Source: Aestuariibaculum marinum (GTDB lineage: Bacteria > Bacteroidota > Bacteroidia > Flavobacteriales > Flavobacteriaceae). From it: DNA of 64,000 bases. Location: assembly GCF_014596975.1 (NCBI RefSeq), contig NZ_JACVXD010000003.1:248001-312000 (forward strand), written 5' to 3'. The position numbers and the translations under genes are program-made. Shown here in pieces: positions 45,524 to 54,235 of this stretch (within the stretch, counting starts at the first letter, position 1; every line of letters begins with the position of its first letter). The notes beneath the pieces were generated by a model. The model was not told the origin of the DNA. It searched no databases and saw only the letters and a program-made list of their open reading frames with translations.

Positions 45524-46591
45524 ATGCATATGAACGATTTAATTATTTCAAAAAAGAAACCATCTTACCCTATAACTGAAAAGCTTGATGCTTATTTAGC
45601 CGAATACAACAGAAACATAAAATTACCGATATTTTATGATGATTTATTGCGCTTTCAAGGGTCTATTGTAGTTTATGATAAAGAAGATAACGATACCCTT
45701 TGGATTCGTGTTTATTATAACGATTATGAGCGTGAGGAGATTGAATATGCTTTAAAAAAGGTATATACCATATTGCATTCCGATGGAAATGAAAACACCT
45801 TTCCGTTTTTAAGTGTTGATGCAATCGACTATTGTACGTTTGGAAATTCTAAACCTTTCAGAATTAAAGTACGAAATATTTTAAATGATAATTTTACGTA
45901 TTTCTACATAAAACGAGCAGATGCTTCCCGTATTTATGGTTTAGAGTTAGAACATATGTTGTCTCCGTACAATTTAAATTTTTTGGTGTACAGAGACACA
46001 TTAATTGAAGAGCACATTGCGGGTATTCCAGGTGATGAGTTTATTAAAAAGTTCTTACCGAAATGTGATAAATCTGAAAAGTCACAAATTGCAAAGGAGT
46101 TTGTTAAGTTTAATGAACGCTGTATGATTAGGCTTTTAGGAGATATGCGCTCCTACAATTATGTGATTGTTCCAACTCATGATTTTGATCATGTAGTGTA
46201 TAAAATTAGAGCGATAGATTTCGATCAGCAATCGTATGAAGGAAAGTTTAATATTTACCGTCCGCAGTTTTTTAAAGAGAATTTAAAAATGGTAGAATTG
46301 GTATCTGAGACCTTTCAGAAGTTATCAATAGATCAGTATAAAATAGAAGAACGTTCTATATTGGTGAAACGTTTAAAAAGTTATCATAATCGTATAGGAA
46401 CGCTCTTAGAATGTATGGAAGATGATGTGATTTCTAAAGAAGAAAACATCAAATTATTGAAGTCTAAAATATACGATTATACTTTAGATGTCGGTTTTAA
46501 AAAGTGTAAATCTATGGGAAATATTCTAAAGAAGTCTCTAGAATATTTAACCCATAATTATGAAAATGTGAATCCTTTAAAGTTTAAATAA
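45524..46591 (+). CDS. Conserved hypothetical with protein-kinase-like active-site pattern
   Basis: A 355-residue cytoplasmic protein (no signal peptide or membrane helix). I do not recognise a named family, but residues 125-235 fit a kinase-like fold: a lysine in a beta strand ('YFYIKRA', K130), a helix with Glu ('LELEHML', E141/E143), two strands and a hinge-like 'LIEEHIAGIPG' (160-170), then 'LLGDMRSYNYVI' (D207, N212), like the catalytic loop of APH/KdkA enzymes, and 'IRAIDFDQ' (D232), like their DFG-equivalent. The first 110 residues have no parallel. Whether it is an active kinase is a guess. Start is ATG 45524; ATG 45530 is possible. Confidence 0.7.
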   Translation: MHMNDLIISKKKPSYPITEKLDAYLAEYNRNIKLPIFYDDLLRFQGSIVVYDKEDNDTLWIRVYYNDYEREEIEYALKKVYTILHSDGNENTFPFLSVDAIDYCTFGNSKPFRIKVRNILNDNFTYFYIKRADASRIYGLELEHMLSPYNLNFLVYRDTLIEEHIAGIPGDEFIKKFLPKCDKSEKSQIAKEFVKFNERCMIRLLGDMRSYNYVIVPTHDFDHVVYKIRAIDFDQQSYEGKFNIYRPQFFKENLKMVELVSETFQKLSIDQYKIEERSILVKRLKSYHNRIGTLLECMEDDVISKEENIKLLKSKIYDYTLDVGFKKCKSMGNILKKSLEYLTHNYENVNPLKFK

Positions 46592-46606
46592 CTTTGGGAT
46601 TATTTT

Positions 46607-47125
46607 TTAGTTCCAGTTTTCGTCGAAGTCTAAACCGTCGTAGTCATCGAAATCAAAGCCGTCTTCGAATTCGTCATTAAAATCATCATATTCTTTTTCA
46701 GCTTCAAAGTTTTTCTCTGGAGCTGTATCAGGAATTTGTCCGTGCACAAACATAAGGTTAGGATAGTCTACACTTTCGTTTTCTTCAGCAATTTCAGCTA
46801 ATTCCACGTAAAATGTCCACATACTTAAAAAGTCGTAAACATAAATAAGTTTAGTACGTGATTGATCTACAGCATCGTTAATAGAGGTTTCGTTCATCAA
46901 GCGAGCCGAATTGTCGTCGCTTAAATCGAATAACGAAATTTCTTCACCTTGGTTCCATTCATTATCACTTAAATAGAATGAAGCCATTTCATTACCATCA
47001 AATCCAAAAGATTGTGTAATGGTGTTATGTAAATCTTCAAGGGTGTCGTCTTCACGAATTTCTAAATCACGAAACACATCCTCTTCAAGATCGTTATCAA
47101 GTATAACTCTAAATCTGTAAATCAT
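46607..47125 (-). CDS. Plasmid pRiA4b ORF-3-like protein
   Basis: A 172-residue protein. The N-terminus 'IYRFRVILDNDLEEDVFRDLEI' with 'TLEDLHNTITQSFGFDGNEMASFYLSDNEW' (in short motifs) is the PRiA4_ORF3 domain, a small alpha/beta fold. The C-terminal 40 residues are almost all Asp, Glu, Phe and Gly, an acidic disordered tail. The family has no clear function; the domain is found on plasmids and chromosomes. The promoter box TACCTTTG lies 17 nt before the ATG. Convergent with the kinase-like gene. Confidence 0.83.
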   Translation of the reverse strand: MIYRFRVILDNDLEEDVFRDLEIREDDTLEDLHNTITQSFGFDGNEMASFYLSDNEWNQGEEISLFDLSDDNSARLMNETSINDAVDQSRTKLIYVYDFLSMWTFYVELAEIAEENESVDYPNLMFVHGQIPDTAPEKNFEAEKEYDDFNDEFEDGFDFDDYDGLDFDENWN

Positions 47126-47142
47126 TGTAAAAAATTAAAGTG

Positions 47143-47150
47143 CAAAGGTA
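47143..47150 (-). promoter_or_regulatory. Promoter -7 box (TACCTTTG) of the pRiA4b ORF-3-like gene
   Basis: Exact TAnnTTTG on the minus strand in the 37-bp gap after the heme A synthase gene, so the downstream gene can be transcribed on its own. Confidence 0.55.
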
Positions 47151-47162
47151 TGTTTTTTTCAA

Positions 47163-48179
47163 TTATTTTGTGAACCTATGCAAGGTAAATGTCATGGCGC
47201 TTAATAAGAAAAATGCCCCTATTTGATGGGCGATTCCTAACCATAGCGGTACTTGTAATAGTATTGTAAACACCCCTAAAACAAATTGCACCAAAACCAA
47301 AATAATTAAACTGTTAACGCCTTTTCTTTGTAATTCTGTTAGGTTGAATTTTTTAGATTTCCACCAAATGAGACCAATGCAAAACACAACCAGATAAGCA
47401 ATAGTTCTATGAACAAACTGGATACCACTTGGGTTTTCTATCAGGTTTTTATAGAAGGGTTCTAATACGTAAGCACTAAAGTGGATAAATTGCCCTTCGT
47501 TCATTAAAGGCCAATGGTTATGTAATAAACCAGCTTTTAACCCAGCAACAAACGCTCCATAAATAATTTGAATAATTAGCACTAAATAACCTATAACAAT
47601 TATGTTTCGCATAGGTTTGTTTATTGGCTTTCTATTTGGGTAAATTAAGTCTAATGCGACCCAAAGGGTTGCTGCAAATGTTATGAAAGCTGTAATTAAA
47701 TGTGCAGCCAGTCTAAAGTGACTTACATCGGGCATATCGATTAAACCACTTTTTACCATATACCAACCTAAAAAGCCCTGGAATGCCCCCAGACCTAATA
47801 AGACAAGACATTTTTTTATGGTAGCCTTTGTGAGTTGTTTTCTTATTAAAAAGTAGATGAACGGAAGAATAAAAACTAAGCCAATGGTACGACCAATAAC
47901 CCGGTGTAGCCACTCCCAAAAGTAAATCGATTTAAAATCTTCAATAGTAAAATGGTTGTTTAACTTCTGGTATTCTGGATATTGCTTGTATAAATCAAAA
48001 GCTTCTTGCCATTCCTGGTCGCCAATTGGAGGAATAGTACCTGTAATTAATTTGTAGTTGGAAATGGATAAACCAGAATCGGTTAATCGGGTAATTCCAC
48101 CTACAATAACCATGATGAAAATTAGTAAACAACCGGAAAGTAACCAGTAAATTACACGTTTATTGTCTTTTGTTTTCAT
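47163..48179 (-). CDS. ctaA: Heme A synthase (COX15/CtaA)
   Basis: A 338-residue, eight-helix membrane protein that oxidises heme O to heme A for cytochrome oxidase. 'VGGITRLTDSGLSIS' opens the first periplasmic loop, and 'FWEWLHRVIGRTIGLVFILP' carries the first conserved histidine. Later 'HLITAF', 'VHRTIAYLV' and 'AHQIGAF' supply further histidines of the two haem sites. It matches the longer COX15 class with RxxGR. The neighbouring gene is cca-like, 20 bp upstream, which is not a functional partner. Confidence 0.92.
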   Translation of the reverse strand: MKTKDNKRVIYWLLSGCLLIFIMVIVGGITRLTDSGLSISNYKLITGTIPPIGDQEWQEAFDLYKQYPEYQKLNNHFTIEDFKSIYFWEWLHRVIGRTIGLVFILPFIYFLIRKQLTKATIKKCLVLLGLGAFQGFLGWYMVKSGLIDMPDVSHFRLAAHLITAFITFAATLWVALDLIYPNRKPINKPMRNIIVIGYLVLIIQIIYGAFVAGLKAGLLHNHWPLMNEGQFIHFSAYVLEPFYKNLIENPSGIQFVHRTIAYLVVFCIGLIWWKSKKFNLTELQRKGVNSLIILVLVQFVLGVFTILLQVPLWLGIAHQIGAFFLLSAMTFTLHRFTK

Positions 48180-48199
48180 AGCTTTTTATGCTGATAGGT

Positions 48200-49621
48200 C
48201 TATTTGTTTACGGCAACAAGACCTAATTTCTCTCCTTTTTGAAGCATTAAATTGTAAGCGGCTTCATATTCATTTGGAATGTCTCCTTCTAAAATGGCTT
48301 CTTTAATGGTTTCTTTAATAATTCCTATTTCTTTTGAAGGTTTTAAATTGAAGGTTTCCATAATTTCTTCACCCGAAATTGGCGGTTGGAAATTACGAAC
48401 ATGATCGCGCTCTTCAACTTCAACAATTTTTTGTCTAACAATTTTGAAGTTGTTATGGTATTTTTTAAACTTTTTAGGGTTTTTGGTTGTGATATCGGCT
48501 TCACAAAGCGTCATTAAATCTTCAACATAATCGCCAGCATCGAAAATTAAACGGCGTACCGCAGAATCAGTAACGATATCCTGAGCTAAAACAATAGGAC
48601 GTGAACTCATAAATACCATTTTTTGAACGAATTTCATTTTGTCGTTAAGTGGCATTTTAAGTCTTTTAAATAAGCGGTAGACCATTTTTGAACCTTCGAA
48701 TTCATGCCCGTGAAATGTCCAACCGACTTTCTTACTAAACTTTTTTGTTGGTGCTTTTCCTATATCGTGTAATAATGCCGCCCAGCGTAACCAAAGGTTG
48801 TCGGTGTTTTCGGCAATATTATCAACTACTTCTAGAGTATGGTAGAAATTGTCTTTGTGGCGTTGTCCTTCTACTTCATCAATACCTTTTAAAGCCATAA
48901 GTTCAGGCAGGATATAAGGTAAAAGGCCTGTTTTTTCAAGGAGTAGAAAGCCAGTTGATGGTTTGTCGCTTTCAAGAATTTTATTCAGTTCGACAACGAT
49001 ACGTTCTTTGGTGATGATTTCAATGCGCTTACTATTTCTGGTAATTGCCTTTAAAGATTCATCTTCTATTCTAAAACCTAGTTGCGTTGCAAATCGGATG
49101 GCACGCATCATACGCAAAGGATCGTCACTATAGGTAATATCCGGATCTAACGGGGTGCGAATGATTTTGTTTTCTAAATCTTCAATACCACCAAACGGAT
49201 CTAAAAGATTACCAAATTCGTCTTCACTCAAATTAAGCGCTAAAGCGTTTATGGTAAAATCACGACGGTTTTGGTCGTCTTCAAGGGTGCCGTTTTCTAC
49301 AGCAGGATTCCTACTGTTTTCGTCATAAGATTCTTTTCGAGCGCCAACAAATTCAATTTCAATATCGTCATAACGTAACATAGCTGTGCCGTAGGTTTTA
49401 AAAACCTGTACTTTTGGTTTGTTAGGTAAGTTTTTTGCAACTTGTTTTGCCAGTTTAATACCATCACCAACCGCAACTACATCAATGTCTTTTGCGTTAC
49501 CGCGTTGTAAAATAAAATCGCGAACAAAGCCACCTATAACATAGCTATCGAGATTTAATTCTTTGGCAGATTGAGAAATTACTTTAAATATGTTGTGCTC
49601 TAAAGCTTGCTTACGATTCAT
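48200..49621 (-). CDS. CCA tRNA nucleotidyltransferase-like protein with HD domain
   Basis: 473 residues. The N-terminal class II nucleotidyltransferase head starts '[27 protein letters not shown]', with the DxD pair and the RRDFT motif ('[12 protein letters not shown]') and the '[17 protein letters not shown]' neck region. An HD domain follows ('[11 protein letters not shown]'), giving the tRNA-nucleotidyltransferase/polyA-polymerase layout. It most likely adds or repairs the 3' CCA of tRNA. I use ATG 49621 as start; TTG 49630 and ATG 49627 add three residues. It is followed by ctaA. Confidence 0.9.
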   Translation of the reverse strand: MNRKQALEHNIFKVISQSAKELNLDSYVIGGFVRDFILQRGNAKDIDVVAVGDGIKLAKQVAKNLPNKPKVQVFKTYGTAMLRYDDIEIEFVGARKESYDENSRNPAVENGTLEDDQNRRDFTINALALNLSEDEFGNLLDPFGGIEDLENKIIRTPLDPDITYSDDPLRMMRAIRFATQLGFRIEDESLKAITRNSKRIEIITKERIVVELNKILESDKPSTGFLLLEKTGLLPYILPELMALKGIDEVEGQRHKDNFYHTLEVVDNIAENTDNLWLRWAALLHDIGKAPTKKFSKKVGWTFHGHEFEGSKMVYRLFKRLKMPLNDKMKFVQKMVFMSSRPIVLAQDIVTDSAVRRLIFDAGDYVEDLMTLCEADITTKNPKKFKKYHNNFKIVRQKIVEVEERDHVRNFQPPISGEEIMETFNLKPSKEIGIIKETIKEAILEGDIPNEYEAAYNLMLQKGEKLGLVAVNK

Positions 49622-49690
49622 AATCATCAAATTTCAAACAGGAATTTTCAAATTTTTTAATTGAAAACCGGAGTCTGAAAACATGTATTT

Positions 49691-50251
49691 TTAAGGTCTT
49701 ATAACTTTTACGACACCATTGTTACTCAATTTAATAATTGATGAGGGTTTGTCGCATTTTTTTTCGTGGTGCAAATTTACAACATAGTCTACACCTTTTA
49801 AAACCTCTTGACTTATTTCTTTATATGATTTTGGAGTAGGTTCTCCACTAATATTAGCTGATGTAGAAACAATAGCGCCATTTAATCTTCGGGTTAATTG
49901 ATAACAGAGTTCGTCGTCGGGGATACGAATGGCAATAGTTTGATCATCAGCAATAAGGTTGTCGGCCAAATTGCGAGCATCGTCGTATATAATGGTTGTA
50001 GGTTTATCGGTAACCTCGATAATATTTAAAGCAACAAGAGGAACCTGTTTTACGTACTTTTTAAGCATGCGGTCGTCGGCAACAAGACAAATTAGAGCTT
50101 TGCTGTCTTCTCGTTTTTTAAGTTCGTAAACTTTTTTAACGGCTTCAGGGTTTGTAGCATCGCAACCAATTCCCCAAACGGTATCGGTTGGATATAGTAT
50201 TAAACCACCGTTTTTTAGAACTTCTAAGGCTTTATTTATTTCGGCTTGCAT
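49691..50251 (-). CDS. tsaC: L-threonylcarbamoyladenylate synthase (TsaC/Sua5-like)
   Basis: A 186-residue YrdC-fold enzyme that makes the threonylcarbamoyl-AMP used for the t6A37 modification of ANN-reading tRNAs. 'GGLILYPTDTVWGIGCDATN', 'KKREDSKALICLV' and 'GAIVSTSANISGEPTP' are the family's nucleotide and substrate motifs. The C-terminal Sua5 domain is absent, giving the short TsaC form. Promoter box TAAATTTG at 50268-50275. It neighbours another tRNA-maturation gene (cca-like), but with a 69-bp gap and no sign of coupling. Confidence 0.94.
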   Translation of the reverse strand: MQAEINKALEVLKNGGLILYPTDTVWGIGCDATNPEAVKKVYELKKREDSKALICLVADDRMLKKYVKQVPLVALNIIEVTDKPTTIIYDDARNLADNLIADDQTIAIRIPDDELCYQLTRRLNGAIVSTSANISGEPTPKSYKEISQEVLKGVDYVVNLHHEKKCDKPSSIIKLSNNGVVKVIRP

Positions 50252-50267
50252 CGTTTTGTTTTTGGTG

Positions 50268-50275
50268 CAAATTTA
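50268..50275 (-). promoter_or_regulatory. Promoter -7 box of tsaC (TAAATTTG)
   Basis: Exact TAnnTTTG on the minus strand, 16 nt before the tsaC ATG. Confidence 0.55.
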
Positions 50276-50367
50276 ATATTACTTTTTCACATTCTTTAAA
50301 TGTTTAGTAATATTGCGCCGTATTAAAAAAGAGGCGGTTAAAACCTTGATTTAATATAGAAGTAATT

Positions 50368-51021
50368 ATGATAAGAGAAAGTTCTGTTTTTATTAAAAGA
50401 AAGTTTAGGGAAAAGTTTAAGAATGTTATTAATAAAAAAGATATTGAATTATTAAAGGATAAAAACTTTGTAATTGTCTCTAATAATTGTTGGGGAGGTA
50501 CAGCATACCAGTGGTATGAAAGACCTTATAATTCGCCATTCGTTGGTTTGTTTTTATATGGGCCTTGTTACTTGAAATTATTGAGTAATTTTGAGTATTA
50601 TATGAATCAGAAGTTGGAGTTTGTGTCATCATCTAATTATCCGGATAGAGAATTAACGTATCCATTGGCAAAGCTTGATGATATTGAGGTTCATTTTACC
50701 CATTATGAAACAGAAGACGAAGCGAGAGAGAAGTGGGAACGACGAACAGAACGCATGTTACAAGAAACCAATTTAGATAATTATTATTTTAAAATTTGTG
50801 ACAGAGAGCGCACCACTAAAGAACATTTGTTGGAATTTCATAAACTGCCTTTTAAAAATAAGGTGTCGTTTAGTATTAAGGACTATAAGGAATTAAAAGG
50901 TAAAAAGCATATTACAGTTATAGAGTCACATAAAAAGAACAAAAAATATGTGCCAAACGGAAAGAAAATGTTTAAACTTACTTTTTTGTATTTTAATTTA
51001 AATAATTGGTTATTGAACTAA
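50368..51021 (+). CDS. DUF1919 protein, probable envelope polysaccharide biosynthesis
   Basis: A 217-residue soluble protein. 'FVIVSNNCWGGTAYQWYERPYNSPFVGLFLYGPCYLKLL' (in short motifs) is the start of DUF1919, found in exopolysaccharide and LPS gene clusters. 'LDDIEVHFTHYETEDEAREKWERR' is the conserved middle. The reaction it carries out is unknown, though some members are described as exopolysaccharide biosynthesis proteins. It is 9 bp upstream of an InaA-type kinase and at the start of the glycosyltransferase cluster, which supports an envelope sugar role. Confidence 0.83.
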   Translation: MIRESSVFIKRKFREKFKNVINKKDIELLKDKNFVIVSNNCWGGTAYQWYERPYNSPFVGLFLYGPCYLKLLSNFEYYMNQKLEFVSSSNYPDRELTYPLAKLDDIEVHFTHYETEDEAREKWERRTERMLQETNLDNYYFKICDRERTTKEHLLEFHKLPFKNKVSFSIKDYKELKGKKHITVIESHKKNKKYVPNGKKMFKLTFLYFNLNNWLLN

Positions 51022-51030
51022 AATGTTCTA

Positions 51031-51792
51031 ATGAAGAAAGTTTTTGCAGAAGCTTACAAAGCACAGGAAAAGGAAATATTAGATATTGTTGAAAATTTTG
51101 ATTCCCACGGAAGTGAAATAGGGGATCAGGATAGAAACACGATTAAAATATTTCCCTTTCATGGAGAGGTTTTAAATGTTAAGGCTTTTAAAATTCCTAA
51201 TATCTTTAACCAAATAGCTTATAAATTTCTTCGGAAAAGTAAAGCACAGCGTTCTTTTGAATACGCTAATCGATTAATTGAATTAGGCGTTGGTACACCC
51301 AAACCTATAGCTTATTTAGAACAGGCTAGTCCTTTTTTGTTCAAACGTAGTTTTTACATTAGTGAACATCTGGATTGCGATTTAACCTATAGAGAATTAA
51401 CCAAGCAATTCGATTACCCTGATTACGATACTATTTTAAGAGCTTTTACCAGATTTACCTATAGTTTACACGAAAAAGACATTCACTTTTTAGATCATTC
51501 TCCGGGAAACACTTTGATACGTAAAGAGGGAGACCAATACGTATTCTATTTAGTAGATCTTAATAGGATGAATTTTGGTACTTTAGATTTTGAAACGCGA
51601 ATTAAAAACTTTTCACGTTTAACCATTCATAAATCCATGGTGGAAGTCATGAGTGACGAATACGCTAAAGTTTCTGGTTACGAATATGAAAAGGTCTTTA
51701 ACCTTATGTGGAAAGAGACTTCTGATTTTCAAGACCGATTTCAGCGTAAAAAACAACTAAAGAAAAAATACAAATTCTGGAAGAAAAACTAA
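51031..51792 (+). CDS. InaA/KdkA-type lipopolysaccharide kinase-like protein
   Basis: A 253-residue protein-kinase-like enzyme of the LPS kinase (InaA/KdkA/WaaP) group. A strand 'EVLNVKAFKIPN' offers the ATP lysine (K51 or K54), E78 lies in the next helix, and 'DIHFLDHSPGNTLI' (D155, N160) with 'YLVDLNRMNF' (D176) form the active site. These enzymes phosphorylate Kdo or heptose in the LPS core. Its acceptor is unknown, but the position after DUF1919 and beside glycosyltransferases fits LPS or lipooligosaccharide. The stop overlaps the convergent glycosyltransferase gene by 4 bp. Confidence 0.85.
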   Translation: MKKVFAEAYKAQEKEILDIVENFDSHGSEIGDQDRNTIKIFPFHGEVLNVKAFKIPNIFNQIAYKFLRKSKAQRSFEYANRLIELGVGTPKPIAYLEQASPFLFKRSFYISEHLDCDLTYRELTKQFDYPDYDTILRAFTRFTYSLHEKDIHFLDHSPGNTLIRKEGDQYVFYLVDLNRMNFGTLDFETRIKNFSRLTIHKSMVEVMSDEYAKVSGYEYEKVFNLMWKETSDFQDRFQRKKQLKKKYKFWKKN

Positions 51793-52547
51793 ACCTGTTG
51801 TTTTTCTAATTCTCTAAGTTTAGTATACTTTAAAAACGTAATGTTAGCGGTTTGCACACAAATAACAAACCCATTTAAACCATCTAGGAATCCTAAGCGT
51901 AAAAAGTAGGCTTTAAAAAAGGCCCAGGTTGGATTGAACAGGATTTTCCAAATCGAAGATTTTTTACCTAAATCCATATAAGCCTTAGCAGAAATACTGG
52001 AGAAGTGTTCGGTTTTTAGATTAAATTCAGAATAGGTTTGGTAAGTGTAATGTAATATGTCGCCTTTAAGAAAACCAATTTTTTTAGAATCAGTTAATTG
52101 TATCGTTTCGTGAATGTGTTTTCCTTTCCATTTGGCTTTACGTCTGTCAAAAACACGTAGTTTTTTGTTAGGGTACCAGTCAGAATACTTAATCCACTGG
52201 CCGCAAAAATTGTTGAATCGGTTGCTGTAATAGCCGTTTAAAGTCCAGTTGTTTTTTAATTTTACAATAGATTTTTGAAGCGTCTCCGATAAGGCTTCAT
52301 CACCATCTAAAGATACAATATAATCGTTACTGGCGCAGGTGAGTGCAAAGTTTTTCTGCTCGATATAACCTAAGAATTTTTGTTCAACAAACTTCACATT
52401 ATATTTCTCGCAAATGGCTTTAGTGCTATCTGTAGAGAATGAATCTACAACAACTATTTCATCAACAACATTAACCAAAGATTGTAAACATTTTTCGATA
52501 TTGCGTTCTTCGTTGAAGGTTATTATGACACCAGATAGTTTAATCAT
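51789..52547 (-). CDS. Glycosyltransferase family 2 (WaaE-like)
   Basis: A 252-residue GT-A enzyme. 'SGVIITFNEERNIEKCLQSL' and 'EIVVVDSFSTDST' bind the nucleotide sugar, 'SLDGDEAL' is the DxD-type metal site, and 'KLRVFDRRKAKWKGKHIHETI' is typical of the WaaE/KdtX branch, which adds a glucose to the LPS inner core in enterobacteria. Which sugar it moves here is unknown. It is on the opposite strand to the rest of the cluster, 4 bp overlapping at the 3' side and divergent from the next glycosyltransferase at the 5' side. Confidence 0.88.
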   Translation of the reverse strand: MIKLSGVIITFNEERNIEKCLQSLVNVVDEIVVVDSFSTDSTKAICEKYNVKFVEQKFLGYIEQKNFALTCASNDYIVSLDGDEALSETLQKSIVKLKNNWTLNGYYSNRFNNFCGQWIKYSDWYPNKKLRVFDRRKAKWKGKHIHETIQLTDSKKIGFLKGDILHYTYQTYSEFNLKTEHFSSISAKAYMDLGKKSSIWKILFNPTWAFFKAYFLRLGFLDGLNGFVICVQTANITFLKYTKLRELEKQQV

Positions 52548-52577
52548 GTTCTTTATTTAAGGTTTGTCAAAAATAGT

Positions 52578-52585
52578 TATTTTTG
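52578..52585 (+). promoter_or_regulatory. Promoter -7 box (TATTTTTG) of the tandem glycosyltransferase genes
   Basis: Exact TAnnTTTG, ending 5 nt before ATG 52591 in the 43-bp divergent gap. A nearly leaderless transcript is implied. Confidence 0.45.
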
Positions 52586-52590
52586 CGGCA

Positions 52591-53415
52591 ATGGACATAC
52601 TAAAAGCATCAGTAATCATAAGTACTTATAACCAACCCGATTGGTTAGAAAAAGTGCTTTGGGGCTATGAAATACAAACTGAAAAAGATTTTGAAGTTAT
52701 TATAGCCGATGACGGTTCTGGTGAAGCTACAAAGGAGCTTATTCAACGTTTTATTAAAGAATCAAAATTTAAAATTACGCATGTTTGGCAGGAAGATGAT
52801 GGTTTTCAGAAGACTAAAATTCTTAATAAGGCTATATTAAAAACATCTTCAGATTATCTTATTTTTACTGATGGCGATTGTGTTCCGAGAAATGATTTTG
52901 TTGAGACTCATCTGAAATTAAGAAAGCCCAATACGTTTTTATCGGGTGGCTATTTTAAACTTCCGGAACAGATTTCAAATGCAATTTCAAAGAAGGATAT
53001 TGAAAAACAGAATTGTTTTCATTTAGATTGGCTTTTGGAACACGGGCTAAAAAAAACATTTAAAGCGAATAAGTTAACAGCTTTTGGACGGAAGGCCTGG
53101 ATTTTAAATACGTTTACCCCAACGAAAGCGACCTTCGACGGGATGAATGTTTCAGGATGGAAACAGGATGTGCTTAATGTTAATGGTTTTGATGAGCGCA
53201 TGCAGTATGGAGGGGAAGACAGAGAGATTGGCGAACGCTTAATGAATTGTGGAATTAAATTTAAACAAATACGATATAGTGCCATTTGTGTACATTTGCA
53301 TCACGATAGACCTTACAAAAATGACGAAGCAATAAAGCTTAATCAAGCGATTCGTAAAGCGACTAAAACAAATAAATACAAGATAACTAAGTTTGGAATC
53401 AAAAAATATAAATAG
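52591..53415 (+). CDS. Glycosyltransferase family 2, first of a tandem pair
   Basis: 274 residues starting 'MDILKASVIISTYNQPDWLEKVLWG'. The GT-A elements are 'VIIADDGSGEATKELI', the DxD-containing 'IFTDGDCVPRNDF', and the C-terminal galactosyltransferase-like 'GWKQDVLNVNGFDERMQYGGEDREIGERL' (as short motifs), which places an acidic ED/DRE near the acceptor. Closely related in sequence to the next gene. I chose ATG 52591; an upstream in-frame TTG at 52564 would add nine residues before the usual N-terminus. The start of the next gene lies inside its 3' end. Confidence 0.87.
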   Translation: MDILKASVIISTYNQPDWLEKVLWGYEIQTEKDFEVIIADDGSGEATKELIQRFIKESKFKITHVWQEDDGFQKTKILNKAILKTSSDYLIFTDGDCVPRNDFVETHLKLRKPNTFLSGGYFKLPEQISNAISKKDIEKQNCFHLDWLLEHGLKKTFKANKLTAFGRKAWILNTFTPTKATFDGMNVSGWKQDVLNVNGFDERMQYGGEDREIGERLMNCGIKFKQIRYSAICVHLHHDRPYKNDEAIKLNQAIRKATKTNKYKITKFGIKKYK

Positions 53416-54235
53416 TAAACCTGAAATTTCAATAATCATTAGTACTTACAACTCTGAAGCATGGTTAGAAAAAGTGCTATGGAGTTATGAAGCACAAAGG
53501 TTTAAAGATTTTGAAATTGTTATTGCCGATGATGGTTCGAAACAACCAACCTTCGATTTAATCGAGCGAATGCAAAAGGAAGTGCATTATCCAATTATAC
53601 ATGTCTGGCATGAGGATAATGGATTCCAAAAATCACAAATATTAAACAAAGCCATTGTAAAATGTAATGCCGATTATATTTTAATGAGCGATGGGGATTG
53701 TCTTGCTAGAGAAGATTATGTTCAGGTACATATCGACAATAAAGAAAAAGGGTATTTTCTTTCAGGTGGGTATTTTATGTTGCCAATGTCAATTTCTGAA
53801 GCTATAACAAAAGAAGATATCCTGTCTCAGGATTGCTTTAAGTTATCATGGTTAAAATCTCAAGGATTAAAATCATCATTTAAAAATAATAAGTTAACGG
53901 CTTCTGGAATAAAGGAAAAATTACTGAACAAATTAACCCCAACCAATGCTAGTTGGAATGGACATAATGCTTCAGGTTGGAAGTCTGATATTTTGGCGGT
54001 TAATGGTTTTGATGAACGTATGCAGTATGGTGGTCAGGATCGAGAGTTAGGTGAGCGTTTATTCAATTTAGGTATAAAATCAAAACAAATACGATACAGT
54101 GCTATCTGTTTGCATTTAGACCATCCAAGAGGGTATAAAAATCAGGAATCTATCAATAAAAATTTAGCCATTCGAGCAACGACGAAAGACGAAAAACTTA
54201 GTTGGACGAATTACGGAATAAAAAAAGAGGCGTAA
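53393..54235 (+). CDS. Glycosyltransferase family 2, second of a tandem pair, TTG start
   Basis: 280 residues. The layout matches its neighbour: 'ISIIISTYNSEAWLEKVLWSYEAQ', 'IVIADDGSKQPTFDLIERM', 'LMSDGDCLAREDY' and 'GWKSDILAVNGFDERMQYGGQDRELGERL'. By eye about half the residues are identical, so it arose by tandem duplication. The only sensible start is TTG 53393, 23 nt inside the previous gene; the next ATG in frame would remove the nucleotide-binding motif. It ends at a TAATG overlap with the following gene. Probably adds a sugar to LPS or another envelope glycan. Confidence 0.86.
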   Translation: MESKNINSKPEISIIISTYNSEAWLEKVLWSYEAQRFKDFEIVIADDGSKQPTFDLIERMQKEVHYPIIHVWHEDNGFQKSQILNKAIVKCNADYILMSDGDCLAREDYVQVHIDNKEKGYFLSGGYFMLPMSISEAITKEDILSQDCFKLSWLKSQGLKSSFKNNKLTASGIKEKLLNKLTPTNASWNGHNASGWKSDILAVNGFDERMQYGGQDRELGERLFNLGIKSKQIRYSAICLHLDHPRGYKNQESINKNLAIRATTKDEKLSWTNYGIKKEA

